Positions 9,025-17,285 of a stretch of DNA of 64,000 bases are shown here, one piece after another. The stretch spans positions 1,240,001 to 1,304,000 of the forward strand of contig NZ_CP018812.1 in assembly GCF_001922345.1 (NCBI RefSeq), in the 5' to 3' direction. The notes under the pieces were generated by a model. It had not been told where the DNA came from, did no database searches, and saw nothing but the letters and a program-made list of their open reading frames with translations. The position numbers and the translations under genes were made by a program. How positions within the stretch are numbered: the first letter of the stretch is position 1; each line of letters starts with the position of its first letter. Source of the DNA: Paraburkholderia sp. SOS3. Its GTDB lineage: Bacteria > Pseudomonadota > Gammaproteobacteria > Burkholderiales > Burkholderiaceae.

Positions 9025-9863
9025 AGCAGAAGAACAACCGCCACGACATATCGGTACGGAAGCTCCAGTCGTTGCTCGGCGTGTCGCGCAGCGTGCTCGC
9101 GGGCCTGATCGACGAGGGCTTCGTTACACCGGCGCGTGGGCCGCGCAACGAGCTGCGCTTCACGTTTCAGGATGTCGTGCTTCTGCGTACCGCGTTTCAG
9201 CTGCAATCGGCGCGGATTTCCTCGCGCAAGATTCTCGCTGCGCTCGCACGCTTGCGCACGCAACTTCCCGACGAAATTCCGCTTTCCGGCATACGCGTGA
9301 GCGCGCTCGGCAACACGATCATGGTCAGGACCGGCCCGTCGCAGTGGGATGCGAACACGGGGCAGCTCGCTTTCGATTTCGAGGTTGCGGATATCAAAGG
9401 CGATGTGGTTTTTCTCGACGCGTCTCCTGCGAAGAAAGACGCTCGCGCGCAGGCGCACGAGTGGTATGCGCTTGCGGATCAACTGGCGGCCGATGGGGAA
9501 GCCGACGAAGCAGAGCACGCTTATCGGAAAGCGCTGGCGGTTTCGCCTTTGCCGTTCTATGGTGCGTACGTCGACCTCGGTGCGTTGCTGTGCGAGGACG
9601 AAGGGCGTTGTCTGGATGCGTTAGCCGTCTTTGACGAAGCGATCGGGCATTTTCCTGAAGATGCCGTTCTTCACTTTAACCGGGCGGTTGCGCTTGAACT
9701 GCTCGGGAGGCTCAAGGATGCCGAGCGGAGTTACGCGCGGTCTCTCGAGATCAACCCGAATTATGCCGACGCGCATCACAACCTTGCACTTGTCAAGGAG
9801 CAGCTTGGCGACAAGCAGGGGCTGGTCCGGCATATGAGTGCTTTCCGGAAGCTAAGTAGCTGA
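9021..9863 (+). CDS. MerR-like / TPR-repeat protein coupled to ku
   Basis: A 280-residue protein whose GTG start (9021) overlaps the ku stop. Residues about 10-60 resemble a MerR-type helix-turn-helix (SVRKLQSLLGVSRSVLAGLIDEGFVTPARG). The C-terminal half carries about three tetratricopeptide repeats, clearest in DAVLHFNRAVALELLGRLKDAERSYARSLEINPNYADAHHNLALVKEQLG. TPRs bind proteins, so the product could couple DNA binding to a partner. Coupling to ku suggests shared expression, but no function in end joining is demonstrated by the sequence. Confidence 0.82.
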   Translation: MKQKNNRHDISVRKLQSLLGVSRSVLAGLIDEGFVTPARGPRNELRFTFQDVVLLRTAFQLQSARISSRKILAALARLRTQLPDEIPLSGIRVSALGNTIMVRTGPSQWDANTGQLAFDFEVADIKGDVVFLDASPAKKDARAQAHEWYALADQLAADGEADEAEHAYRKALAVSPLPFYGAYVDLGALLCEDEGRCLDALAVFDEAIGHFPEDAVLHFNRAVALELLGRLKDAERSYARSLEINPNYADAHHNLALVKEQLGDKQGLVRHMSAFRKLSS

Positions 9864-10024
9864 TCTCTGACTCAGGCGTGCGATTCCCTCCGTCGCCCTC
9901 TTGCCTCGTTCCTTACCGCTACGCATTGCAGACCTTTCTGCACCCGAATCAGCGCGTTCGTAGATTCAAAACCCGTTTCTCTCGATATGTTTGACGTACC
10001 TGTTCACCACAGGGAAATCGAACA

Positions 10025-10319
10025 ATGAATCTGGAGAAATCATGGTTGACCGAGGGTAGCTGAATCGCGCGTGCCTGCGCGCCGTACATGTACTGGCGGC
10101 TGGTTTGATCGCTGCATTCGCAACGGATGTGCACGCCGGTTCGGGCGATGCGTCGTGTTTCGGACTTTATTCGCAATCGCCGACCCGGTGCATCCGGCGA
10201 CCGGCGTGACGACGGTCAGCGAGACCGACTTCGTCAGCGGCGGCGACCTGCCGCTCGTATTCAAACGGACGTATCGCGATCGTACGGGCGGCCTTTCGTT
10301 GAACACGCTTGTCAAATAA
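10025..10319 (+). pseudogene. Remnant of an Rhs/DUF6531-type secreted protein
   Basis: The 9864-10390 interval has no intact gene but holds fragments of one in three frames. An ATG at 10025 opens a 12-residue frame. From 10075 another frame reads LRAVHVLAAGLIAAFATDVHA, a signal-peptide-like stretch, followed by GSGDASC and a stop. A third frame from about 10180 reads DPVHPATGVTTVSETDF then GGDLPLVFKRTYRD, the hallmark of the DUF6531 domain at the N-terminus of Rhs and polymorphic-toxin proteins. It ends in a stop at 10319. At least two frame changes and loss of everything downstream mark it as a decayed gene. Confidence 0.6.
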
Positions 10320-10349
10320 GCAGGGCGTCATCGGGACATTCCGATGTAC

Positions 10350-10378
10350 CCGGGCAACGCGCGCCCGGCTTTATTTCT
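10350..10378 (+). terminator. Hairpin before the porin gene
   Basis: CCGGGC (10350-10355) pairs with GCCCGG (10363-10368) across a 7-base loop, followed by CTTTATTTCT. It resembles a weak intrinsic terminator, perhaps of the decayed Rhs gene, or a structured porin leader, as it ends only 12 bases before the porin start codon. Confidence 0.4.
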
Positions 10379-10390
10379 GTTGGGGATTCA

Positions 10391-11524
10391 GTGAAAAAGA
10401 AAATTATCGGCGCAGCTGCTTTGTCCGTTTTCGCCGTGGCGGCTCATGCGCAAAGCAGCGTCACCCTTTATGGTTTGATCGACACCGGTATTGTCTATAC
10501 GAACAACCAGGGCGGCAGCAGCGCATGGCAGGAACAAAGCAGCATGTTGTCGAATGAAGTGTGGGGCTTGAAAGGCAGCGAAGACCTTGGCGGCAACCTG
10601 CATGCGATCTTCCGCCTCGAAAACGGCTTCAATATCCAGAACGGCAAAACCACTTATGCGAACACGATATTCGGCCGCCAGGCGTTCGTCGGCCTTCAGC
10701 ACGACCAGTACGGCACGCTGACGCTCGGCCGTCAATACGACTCCGTTGTCGACGTGCTCGGCCCGATCGCGCTTGCGAACAATGGCGACGGCAACAACCT
10801 CGCCGCTCACCCGTTCGATAACGATAACGTCGACGACTCGTTCTACATCGACAATTCTGTCAAATATGTCAGCCCGACGTACCGCGGCCTGACCGGTGAA
10901 GCGCTTTATGGCTTCAGCAACACGGCCGGTGGCTTCTCGGACAATCGCGCGTATAGCGTCGGTCTGACATACAGCATCGGTCCGATCAACCTCGCAGCGG
11001 CATATTTGCAGCTCAATAACGGTTCGCTCAACGGCACCGGCGCCGTTTCGAACAACGACTTCGTCAATTTCCCTGCCGCGCGTCAGCGCGTGATGGGCGC
11101 CGGCGGCAACTATACGATCGGCCCGGCCGTCGTCGGCCTGCTGTGGACGCATACGCTGTTCGAGAACACGCAGCCCGGTGCGAATTCAGCGATCCAGCAA
11201 CCGTTCGATACGCTGCACTTCGATAACGATGAAGTCAACGTGCACTACGCGGTGACGCCGGCAATCTCGCTGGCGGGCGCTTATACGTTCACACAAGGCG
11301 CCTTCAGCGGCGCCACCGGTTCGGCCGATCCGAAGTGGCATCAGGTCACGCTGATGGCCGATTATTCGCTGAGCAAGCGCACCGATGTCTATGCGGAAGG
11401 TGCTTACGAGCATGCGTACGGTGCGGAAGGCTCGGCGTTCGAAGGCGCGTTTATCAATGGCCTCGCGCAGTCTTCGACGGGCAACCAGGTCGCGGCGACC
11501 ATCGGTATGCGCACGCGCTTCTAG
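10391..11524 (+). CDS. Gram-negative porin (OmpC-like, Burkholderiaceae type)
   Basis: A 377-residue outer-membrane porin starting at GTG 10391. A cleavable signal peptide (MKKKIIGAAALSVFAVAAHA, cut before QSSVTLYG) is followed by the typical QSSVTLYGLIDTGI first strand, SNEVWGLKGSEDLGG and a C-terminal phenylalanine in GMRTRF for BAM-dependent assembly. It should form a 16-stranded trimeric channel for small hydrophilic solutes. Such porins are numerous in Burkholderiaceae genomes and specificity cannot be inferred. It sits directly downstream of the Rhs remnant. Confidence 0.95.
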   Translation: MKKKIIGAAALSVFAVAAHAQSSVTLYGLIDTGIVYTNNQGGSSAWQEQSSMLSNEVWGLKGSEDLGGNLHAIFRLENGFNIQNGKTTYANTIFGRQAFVGLQHDQYGTLTLGRQYDSVVDVLGPIALANNGDGNNLAAHPFDNDNVDDSFYIDNSVKYVSPTYRGLTGEALYGFSNTAGGFSDNRAYSVGLTYSIGPINLAAAYLQLNNGSLNGTGAVSNNDFVNFPAARQRVMGAGGNYTIGPAVVGLLWTHTLFENTQPGANSAIQQPFDTLHFDNDEVNVHYAVTPAISLAGAYTFTQGAFSGATGSADPKWHQVTLMADYSLSKRTDVYAEGAYEHAYGAEGSAFEGAFINGLAQSSTGNQVAATIGMRTRF

Positions 11525-11574
11525 AACACCGAGCGCCGGCAGCCTCAAAGGCCGTCGTGCGCCCGGCTTGTGCC

Positions 11575-12372
11575 TCATGACTTTTGCCGGTTGCGCGCCT
11601 TCTTGCCGTCGATCAATGCAAGCGCGGCGCGTAGTGCTTGTGCGTCGCCGCCGAGCAACTCGCTTGCCTTGATCGACGATTCAAGCATTGAAACGCGCAT
11701 GCCCTTGAGCAACGCTTCATCGACGCGCGGGCGCGGCCCCGCTAACGTGAATGAGCCCGCGAGCGGCTGAGCGGCGGAAAACACCGGCGTCGAAATACCG
11801 GCCGTTTCGCTGTCGCGCTCGCCGATCGAAATGTAATAGCCGTCGCGGCGAATCCGGTCGTATAGCTCTCCGCGGGCGCCACTGAATGCATTGAGAACCC
11901 GCCCGCCCGAGCCTTTTTCCATCGGCAGCACATCGCCTTCGCGAACGTGGTCGCGAATCGTATGCGTCGTATCGACACGATGCAGGCACACGCGCAAATC
12001 CTGACGCCGTACATAGAACGACACGCTTTCGTTGCATTCGTCGCGCAACGCGCGCATCAACGGCAAAACGACGTCGGCCAGCTGCAGGCCGCGCTGATAG
12101 AGCGCGCCGAGTTGCAATGCGGCAGGCCCGATCAGGTAGCGCCCATCGTCGGAACGCAACAGCATACGGTGGTGTGTCAGCGACGCAATCAGCCGCAAGA
12201 TCGTGCTCTTGTAGAGGCCGGTTCGTGTCGCGAGCTCGGCAAGCGAAAGTCCCTTGTCGTCGGGGCGGAACGCGAAGAGGATGGCAAAGGCACGATCGAG
12301 TGCCGCGACGCCGTCGGGGGAAGTCGAGGGCGCCGCGGTGGCGTCGTCGGACACGCGGCTGGAGGAAACCAT
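11575..12372 (-). CDS. IclR-family transcriptional regulator
   Basis: A 265-residue regulator starting at ATG 12372 (MVSSSRVSDD), the last gene of the minus-strand CoA-transferase operon. The N-terminal winged helix (about residues 25-85) includes GLSLAELATRTGLYKSTILRLIASL, and the C-terminal IclR effector domain contains EKGSGGRVLNAF and the usual DSETAGISTPVF stretch. IclR proteins bind short palindromes in their own operon promoters and respond to carboxylic acids or aromatic compounds. Three matching half-sites lie upstream of the operon's first gene at 16942-16968, so autoregulated control of the operon is likely. Confidence 0.92.
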   Translation of the reverse strand: MVSSSRVSDDATAAPSTSPDGVAALDRAFAILFAFRPDDKGLSLAELATRTGLYKSTILRLIASLTHHRMLLRSDDGRYLIGPAALQLGALYQRGLQLADVVLPLMRALRDECNESVSFYVRRQDLRVCLHRVDTTHTIRDHVREGDVLPMEKGSGGRVLNAFSGARGELYDRIRRDGYYISIGERDSETAGISTPVFSAAQPLAGSFTLAGPRPRVDEALLKGMRVSMLESSIKASELLGGDAQALRAALALIDGKKARNRQKS

Positions 12373-12413
12373 GGCTAGCGAACGAAAGTAACCGAAACGA
12401 TAACGGCGCAATT

Positions 12414-13337
12414 CTACGCCGGCCGGGGCGCCGTGAACGCGCGGTGCGCGTTCCAGTCGGCGCGCAGCACCGAACCCGTGCTCGAATCGGTGATGAATAG
12501 CGTGCGCTGCCCCGGTCCGTCGAAGGTCACGTTCGTGATCGTGCGCCCCGCGCACGATTCGATTTTCGCAAGCGGCTCGCCATGCGCATTCAACACGAAC
12601 ACCGCGCCAAGCGAGGCATGCGCGACGAACAGATTGCCGTGCGCGTCGATCGTCAGGCCATCGGGACCGCTCGTACCATAGAACTGCGCGAACCGGCCGA
12701 CCTTGCTCGTGCTGCCGTCGGGCAGCAGCGGCAGGCGCCAGACCGCGTTATCGCGCGTCATCGCTACGAATAACACCTTCTCCTTGCCGTCGAGCACAAG
12801 TCCGTTCGGACTCGGGCCGTTGTCGAGCAGGCAGTCGAGGCGTCCTTCGGCCGTCAGGCGAAACACGCGTCCCGTTGGATCGTGCAAACCCGTTTGCCCC
12901 TGGTCCGTGAAATAGATGTCGCCGTTACGCGCGACGATCAGATCGTTGACGCCCTTGAACCGCTCGCTGTTACGCCGCGCAAGCAGCGGCTTCACTTCGC
13001 CTCGCTCGGGGTCGAGCTTCATCACGCCATTTTTATAGTCGGCGATGATCAGCTGATGTTGCGGATGCCATGCGAGGCCGTTAGGCTCGCCGTCGTAGGC
13101 CGCAATGACGCGCCATTCGAGCGACGGCGTAATCTGGAAAATGCGCCCGTGCGGAATATCGACGATATACAGGTTACCGTCCGGATCGAAGCACGGGCCT
13201 TCGATAAAGCAATCGATTGGCTCGCCGCCCTTGTTCGCGCGAGACCATTCGGACACCATGCCGTGTTTGCGCAGCGCATCCGGCATCGCGGTATGCGCGA
13301 CCGTTTTAACGGTCGGCGGGACCGGATTCCAGCTCAT
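12414..13337 (-). CDS. SMP-30/gluconolactonase-like protein
   Basis: A 307-residue six-bladed beta-propeller of the SMP-30/gluconolactonase/LRE family. Repeated blade motifs are visible: IEGPCFDPDGNLYIVDIPHGRIF, EPNGLAWHPQHQLIIADY, GVNDLIVARNGDIYFTDQGQTG and SPNGLVLDGKEKVLFVAMTRDNAVWR. The Glu, Asn and Asp residues in these motifs correspond to the divalent-metal site of family lactonases. There is no signal peptide, so it is cytoplasmic. It overlaps the citryl-CoA-lyase-like gene by 4 bases, suggesting it hydrolyses a lactone form of the acid processed by that enzyme. Substrate unknown. Confidence 0.88.
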   Translation of the reverse strand: MSWNPVPPTVKTVAHTAMPDALRKHGMVSEWSRANKGGEPIDCFIEGPCFDPDGNLYIVDIPHGRIFQITPSLEWRVIAAYDGEPNGLAWHPQHQLIIADYKNGVMKLDPERGEVKPLLARRNSERFKGVNDLIVARNGDIYFTDQGQTGLHDPTGRVFRLTAEGRLDCLLDNGPSPNGLVLDGKEKVLFVAMTRDNAVWRLPLLPDGSTSKVGRFAQFYGTSGPDGLTIDAHGNLFVAHASLGAVFVLNAHGEPLAKIESCAGRTITNVTFDGPGQRTLFITDSSTGSVLRADWNAHRAFTAPRPA

Positions 13338-14170
13338 TGCTGCTCTCCGTCGAGATGGCGCGCGGGCGCACCCGTGTACCTGTACGGCATCTGCCGCGGC
13401 ATCGGCCCCTTGTTACGCTCGGCGCGGCCGCGCTGTTCCCATGCATGCGACAGAATGCCGACCGCGCGCGACAGGCAGAAAATGCCGCGCGCAAGCTCGG
13501 GCTCGAAGCCGAGTTCTGCATAGATCACGCCTGTCGCGCCATCGATATTCATCGGAATCGTGCGGCCTTTGCGTGCTTCGAGCAATGCTTCGACGCCGCG
13601 CGCAATCGTGGCGTAGCGACCGGACACGACTCTGTCTGCAGCCGCTGCGTCGACCAGATGCAGCAGACGGCCCGCGCGCGGATCGACTGGATGAAAGCGA
13701 TGGCCGAATCCCGGCAGGTATTTGCCATGTGCGGCGTTGAATGCGTCGACCTCTTTCACGACAGCTTCTTCTAGCGTTGCACCTTGCGCTTCGGTGCGCT
13801 CGATGGCATGAAACAGTTCGACGGCCTGCTGTCCCGCGCCGCCGTGAACGTCATCGAGCGTGTTGAGCGCGGAGGCCATCGCGCCGTTCAACGGCAGGCC
13901 GCAGCTTACGGCCATTCGCGAAATCGCAATCGACGGCGCATGCGGACCATGATCGACCGAGGCGACAAGCGCTGCTTCGAGCAGACGGGCCTCGCCGTCG
14001 CTCGGCAAATCGCCGCGCAACATCAGCCAGATCATCTGCGGGAAGCTGATCGAGCCGATCAGGTCCTGAATCGGGTAGCCGCGTACCCTGATCGAGCCGG
14101 GGTGAATATCGACGATCGACGTGCTCCAGTAGTCGGCGGCGAGTGCGGCGAAATCCTGCGGGGAAGTCAT
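13334..14170 (-). CDS. Citryl-CoA lyase / citrate synthase-like enzyme
   Basis: A 278-residue protein with the citrate synthase small-family fold; housekeeping citrate synthases are about 430 residues. The three catalytic positions are in place: His109 (DDVHGGAG), His157 (GFGHRFHPVDPR) and Asp210 (MNIDGATGVIY), equivalent to His274, His320 and Asp375 of pig citrate synthase. Short proteins like this act as citryl-CoA lyases or related retro-Claisen lyases, releasing acetyl-CoA from an acyl-CoA. A CoA-transferase upstream could supply the thioester and an MFS protein the acid. The true substrate is unknown. Confidence 0.85.
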   Translation of the reverse strand: MTSPQDFAALAADYWSTSIVDIHPGSIRVRGYPIQDLIGSISFPQMIWLMLRGDLPSDGEARLLEAALVASVDHGPHAPSIAISRMAVSCGLPLNGAMASALNTLDDVHGGAGQQAVELFHAIERTEAQGATLEEAVVKEVDAFNAAHGKYLPGFGHRFHPVDPRAGRLLHLVDAAAADRVVSGRYATIARGVEALLEARKGRTIPMNIDGATGVIYAELGFEPELARGIFCLSRAVGILSHAWEQRGRAERNKGPMPRQMPYRYTGAPARHLDGEQQ

Positions 14171-14197
14171 GACAAAAAATCCTCGGCGGTGCGTTGT

Positions 14198-15655
14198 TCA
14201 GCGGTTGATGTCTTCGAGCGCGAGCTCTTTCGTGCGTGGCCCCATGATGCCGATCAGCAGCATGACGAACACCATGCACCCGGTGATCATGTAAAACACG
14301 CCCGTCGCGCCGAATTCGCGCAGGCAGAACGCGACGATAAAACCGGAAAAGATCGCGCTCAGCCGGCTCCATGAATAGACGAAGCCGATCGCGCGCGCGC
14401 GAACCTCGGTCGGATAGAGCTCCGATTGGTACGTCTGGAACGAGTACGTCAGCACGGTAAGCGCAAGGTTCATGCAGAAGCCGAACACGATCAGGCCCGC
14501 CGTGCCGGTCTGATTCGCGAACGCGAGGCCGAATGCGGCCGCTACGCCCGATGCGCCGACAAGGCTCCATTTTCGTTCGATGCGATCGGCAAAGAAGAAA
14601 AACAGCGCCGGGCCGAGCGGCAACGCAATCGACATCAGAAACGAGTACTGCAGGCTGTGGACGAGGCCGATGCCCTTGCTCGTCAGCAGCGACGGAACCC
14701 AGTTGCTGAAACCGTAGAAACCGATCACCTGGACCGCGTTGAACAGCGACATCATGATCGTGCGCTTCAAATAAGGCGCTTTCAGGATGTCGCGAAAGCG
14801 TCGCTCGACGGTGGGCGCGGCGTGTTCGCGCGGCGCGGGCGGCGGCAACGCCCGGCCATATTGGCGTTCGACGACCTGTTCGATCTGTCTCGTGACGCGT
14901 TCCGCTTCGGCGAGACGGCCTCGCGAGACGAGCCAGCGCGGGCTCTCCGGAATGCCGAGGCGGATGATCCAGATCAGCGCCGCGCCGATCGCGCCCGCGA
15001 GCACCACCCACCGCCACCCGTCGATGCCTAGTGGCTGCTGCGGCACGAGCCACCACGACATCAACGCAACGATCGGCACAGCAAGATAGGGCACAACCTG
15101 CGTGATCGCGAAAGCGCGACCACGCAGATCTTTCGGCATCAGTTCTGCGACGTACGTATTGATCGTCACCATCTCGATGCCGAGTCCGATGCCGGCCAGC
15201 AGACGGAACAGATTGACTTCGACGGCGCTACGCTGGAACGCCATTAGCACGCTGGCGGCCGTATAGCCGAGCAATGCAACGACGAATATCTTGCGGCGCC
15301 CGAAACGATCGGCAAGGAAACCGAGCCCCATCGTGCCGATAAAAAGCCCGATGAAGGTTGCGGCAACGAATGCGGCGATGCTGTTCATTGCGAAGATCGA
15401 CGTCGACGTCTTCACGAACAGGCCGCTTTCGGTAAGGCCGGGGGCGATATAGCCGGTCATGAACAGATCGTAGAACTCGAAGCTGCCGCCAAGCGACAGC
15501 AGAAATACGATGGTCCAGATATGGCGCGTGGCAGGCAGCCGGTCGAGGCGCGCGACGATATCGCGTGCGGCGACGTCGCGTCCGGTTTCGGCCCGCACGC
15601 TCGAGGTGGTTGGTGCGGGCTCGGGAAGCGCATCCGCGGTCAATGTCTGTTTCAT
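14198..15655 (-). CDS. MFS transporter (carboxylate/aromatic acid type)
   Basis: A 485-residue major facilitator with 12 predicted helices. Family motifs include GFLADRFGRRKIF after helix 2 (loop 2-3), RLLAGIGLGIEMVTINTYVAELMPKDLRGR in helices 4-5 and a central cytoplasmic loop around residues 255-290. The sequence resembles the metabolite:H+ symporter and sugar-porter groups that import organic acids. It lies between the CoA-transferase and citryl-CoA-lyase-like genes (spacings 44 and 27 bases), so it is the likely uptake system for the acid used by this operon. The start ATG is near 15655. Confidence 0.9.
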   Translation of the reverse strand: MKQTLTADALPEPAPTTSSVRAETGRDVAARDIVARLDRLPATRHIWTIVFLLSLGGSFEFYDLFMTGYIAPGLTESGLFVKTSTSIFAMNSIAAFVAATFIGLFIGTMGLGFLADRFGRRKIFVVALLGYTAASVLMAFQRSAVEVNLFRLLAGIGLGIEMVTINTYVAELMPKDLRGRAFAITQVVPYLAVPIVALMSWWLVPQQPLGIDGWRWVVLAGAIGAALIWIIRLGIPESPRWLVSRGRLAEAERVTRQIEQVVERQYGRALPPPAPREHAAPTVERRFRDILKAPYLKRTIMMSLFNAVQVIGFYGFSNWVPSLLTSKGIGLVHSLQYSFLMSIALPLGPALFFFFADRIERKWSLVGASGVAAAFGLAFANQTGTAGLIVFGFCMNLALTVLTYSFQTYQSELYPTEVRARAIGFVYSWSRLSAIFSGFIVAFCLREFGATGVFYMITGCMVFVMLLIGIMGPRTKELALEDINR

Positions 15656-15699
15656 GTCTGCCTCGTGTCTCCGGTCGGTTTTTCGTTGGCGTGCGATGT

Positions 15700-16911
15700 T
15701 CAGATCGCGCCTTCGTTTTTCAGCTGTGCGATCGCATCCGCGTCGAATCCCAACTGCTGAAGATGCGCTTGCGTGTGCTCCGACAAGTAAGGCGCACGTC
15801 TCGCGGGACCGCCTTCGAGCGTCGCGCCTTGCGCATCGAGAAAGCGATAGCCGGCGCGGGTAACGCGTTGCACGGATTCGCCATCGGGCAATTCATGGAT
15901 AAATTGCCGGCCCGCGATTTGCGGTTGAGAAACCGCTTGCGGAACACTCAACACCAATCCCGCCGGCACACCGGCGGCGCTCAGGCGTGCTTCCCAATTG
16001 GCCGCGGTGTCGGTACGCAACGCGGCTTCGATCTCGTGCTTGAGTTCGGCGCGATGGCGTTTGCGCGTGTCGCGCTCGCGAAAGCGCACGTCGTGAGCGA
16101 GTTCCGGCCGCTCGATCACGTTGCACAGCGCGACGAACTGTTTGGTTTCGTTAGCCGCGATGTTGAGCTTGCCGTCGCCGCAATCGAAAGTGCCGGACGG
16201 TGCAGCCGTGAAATTTTCGTTGCCCATCGGTTTGGGTTCGACGCCTGCGTTAAGGTAGTTCGAGACGACCCAACCCATCGTCGACAGCGACGCTTCGAGC
16301 ATCGACACATCGATGATTCGTCCTTCGCCTGTGCGTTGCGCGGCGAGCACGGCAGCGCAGATCGCGAGGGCCGCGCTGATGCCGCCGACCGTATCGGTCA
16401 CCGGATAGCCGACACGCAGCGGCGCCGATCCGGCGTCGCCGGTCACGCTCATCGTGCCCGACATGCCCTGGATAATCTGATCGTAAGCAGGACGATGCGC
16501 GAGCGGGCCGTCGCTGCCGAAGCCGGAAATCGCGCAATACACGAGGCGCGGATTCAGTGCGAGCAGCGACTGCGCCCCGAGGCCGAGGCGATCCATCACG
16601 CCGGGGCGAAAATTTTCGACGAGCACGTCAGCGTCGCGCGCGAGTTTGCGCAGGATGTCTTTCGCCGAATCGTGCTTCAGGTTCAGCGTGATCGATTCCT
16701 TACCGGCGTTGACTGCGACGAACGACGCGCCCATGTTGCGCGCGGACGCGCCCGGGTCGGCGCCTAAACGACGCGCTAGATCGCCGCCGTCGGGGTTTTC
16801 GATCTTGATCACGCCGGCGCCGAGCAACGCGAGCTGATAGGTGCAGAAGGGCCCGGACAGGACGTTCGACAGATCCAGTACACGGATGCCCGAGAGAGGA
16901 AGAGCGGTCAT
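15700..16911 (-). CDS. CaiB/BaiF class III CoA-transferase
   Basis: A 403-residue CoA-transferase starting at ATG 16911; a GTG at 16938 would extend it into the operator region. Family motifs are clear: GIRVLDLSNVLSGPFCTYQLALLGAGVIKIENPDGGD at the N-terminus, DVLVENFRPGVMDRLGLG, and Asp173 (YPVTDTVGG) at the position of the catalytic aspartate that forms the aspartyl-CoA mixed anhydride. It transfers CoA between acyl-CoA and a free carboxylate. As first gene of the operon with a citryl-CoA-lyase-like partner, it probably activates the imported di- or tricarboxylic acid. Confidence 0.93.
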   Translation of the reverse strand: MTALPLSGIRVLDLSNVLSGPFCTYQLALLGAGVIKIENPDGGDLARRLGADPGASARNMGASFVAVNAGKESITLNLKHDSAKDILRKLARDADVLVENFRPGVMDRLGLGAQSLLALNPRLVYCAISGFGSDGPLAHRPAYDQIIQGMSGTMSVTGDAGSAPLRVGYPVTDTVGGISAALAICAAVLAAQRTGEGRIIDVSMLEASLSTMGWVVSNYLNAGVEPKPMGNENFTAAPSGTFDCGDGKLNIAANETKQFVALCNVIERPELAHDVRFRERDTRKRHRAELKHEIEAALRTDTAANWEARLSAAGVPAGLVLSVPQAVSQPQIAGRQFIHELPDGESVQRVTRAGYRFLDAQGATLEGGPARRAPYLSEHTQAHLQQLGFDADAIAQLKNEGAI

Positions 16912-16940
16912 CGAGGGAGGTTTCCTTGGGGATTTCACAT

Positions 16941-16968
16941 CGTTCTGTTAGACAGAACGATGTTCTGT
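16941..16968 (-). promoter_or_regulatory. Tandem operator: three alternating 7-bp half-sites (putative IclR operator)
   Basis: GTTCTGT (16942-16948), ACAGAAC (16952-16958) and GTTCTGT (16962-16968) are separated by 3 bases each (TAG, GAT). They form two overlapping palindromes sharing the middle half-site with a 10-bp period. The left one extends to a perfect 19-bp palindrome at 16941-16959. The position, 30 bases upstream of the CoA-transferase start, suits an operator for the IclR protein encoded at the operon end. Confidence 0.7.
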
Positions 16969-17064
16969 AATTGCGTTGGCTGAATCGTAGGGCGCGCGCA
17001 GACACTGCAGAATCCGGGATTACCCGCATTTGCCGGCGTGCCGGAGCGATGGTTCAGATGTGAA

Positions 17065-17089
17065 AAGGCCGCGTACCCGACGCGGCCTT
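17065..17089 (-). terminator. Intrinsic terminator-like hairpin
   Basis: A perfect 10-bp stem (AAGGCCGCGT / ACGCGGCCTT) with a 5-base loop. Read on the minus strand it is followed by TTTTCA, so it could end transcripts coming from the glutathione-transferase gene 200 bases upstream. Confidence 0.5.
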
Positions 17090-17219
17090 GGCGTACTGTG
17101 ACGTATCAGCGCTTCGGGACTCTGCATCGTCGTTGACGAGCGGGGGCGCTTCGAGGAACTGCAGATTTAAACCGGAGCAATGCCGCAAAGGGCGAGGGAT
17201 AGTGTGTGCAGTGACAGTG

Positions 17220-17277
17220 GCAATGCAATGGCGTCTGCTTCGAATGCCATTGCATTGCGAGCCCGATTGAACGGGCT
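17220..17277. repeat. Two adjacent inverted repeats downstream of the GST gene
   Basis: GCAATGCAATGGC (17220-17232) is perfectly complementary to 17246-17258 across a 13-base loop. Next to it AGCCCG (17260-17265) pairs with CGGGCT (17272-17277). Both sit in the gene-free stretch 16969-17285, just after the GST stop codon. Neither has a T-run, so they may be RNA 3'-end stabilising structures rather than classical terminators. Nothing else is visible in this interval. Confidence 0.55.
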
Positions 17278-17285
17278 TCAGCGCT

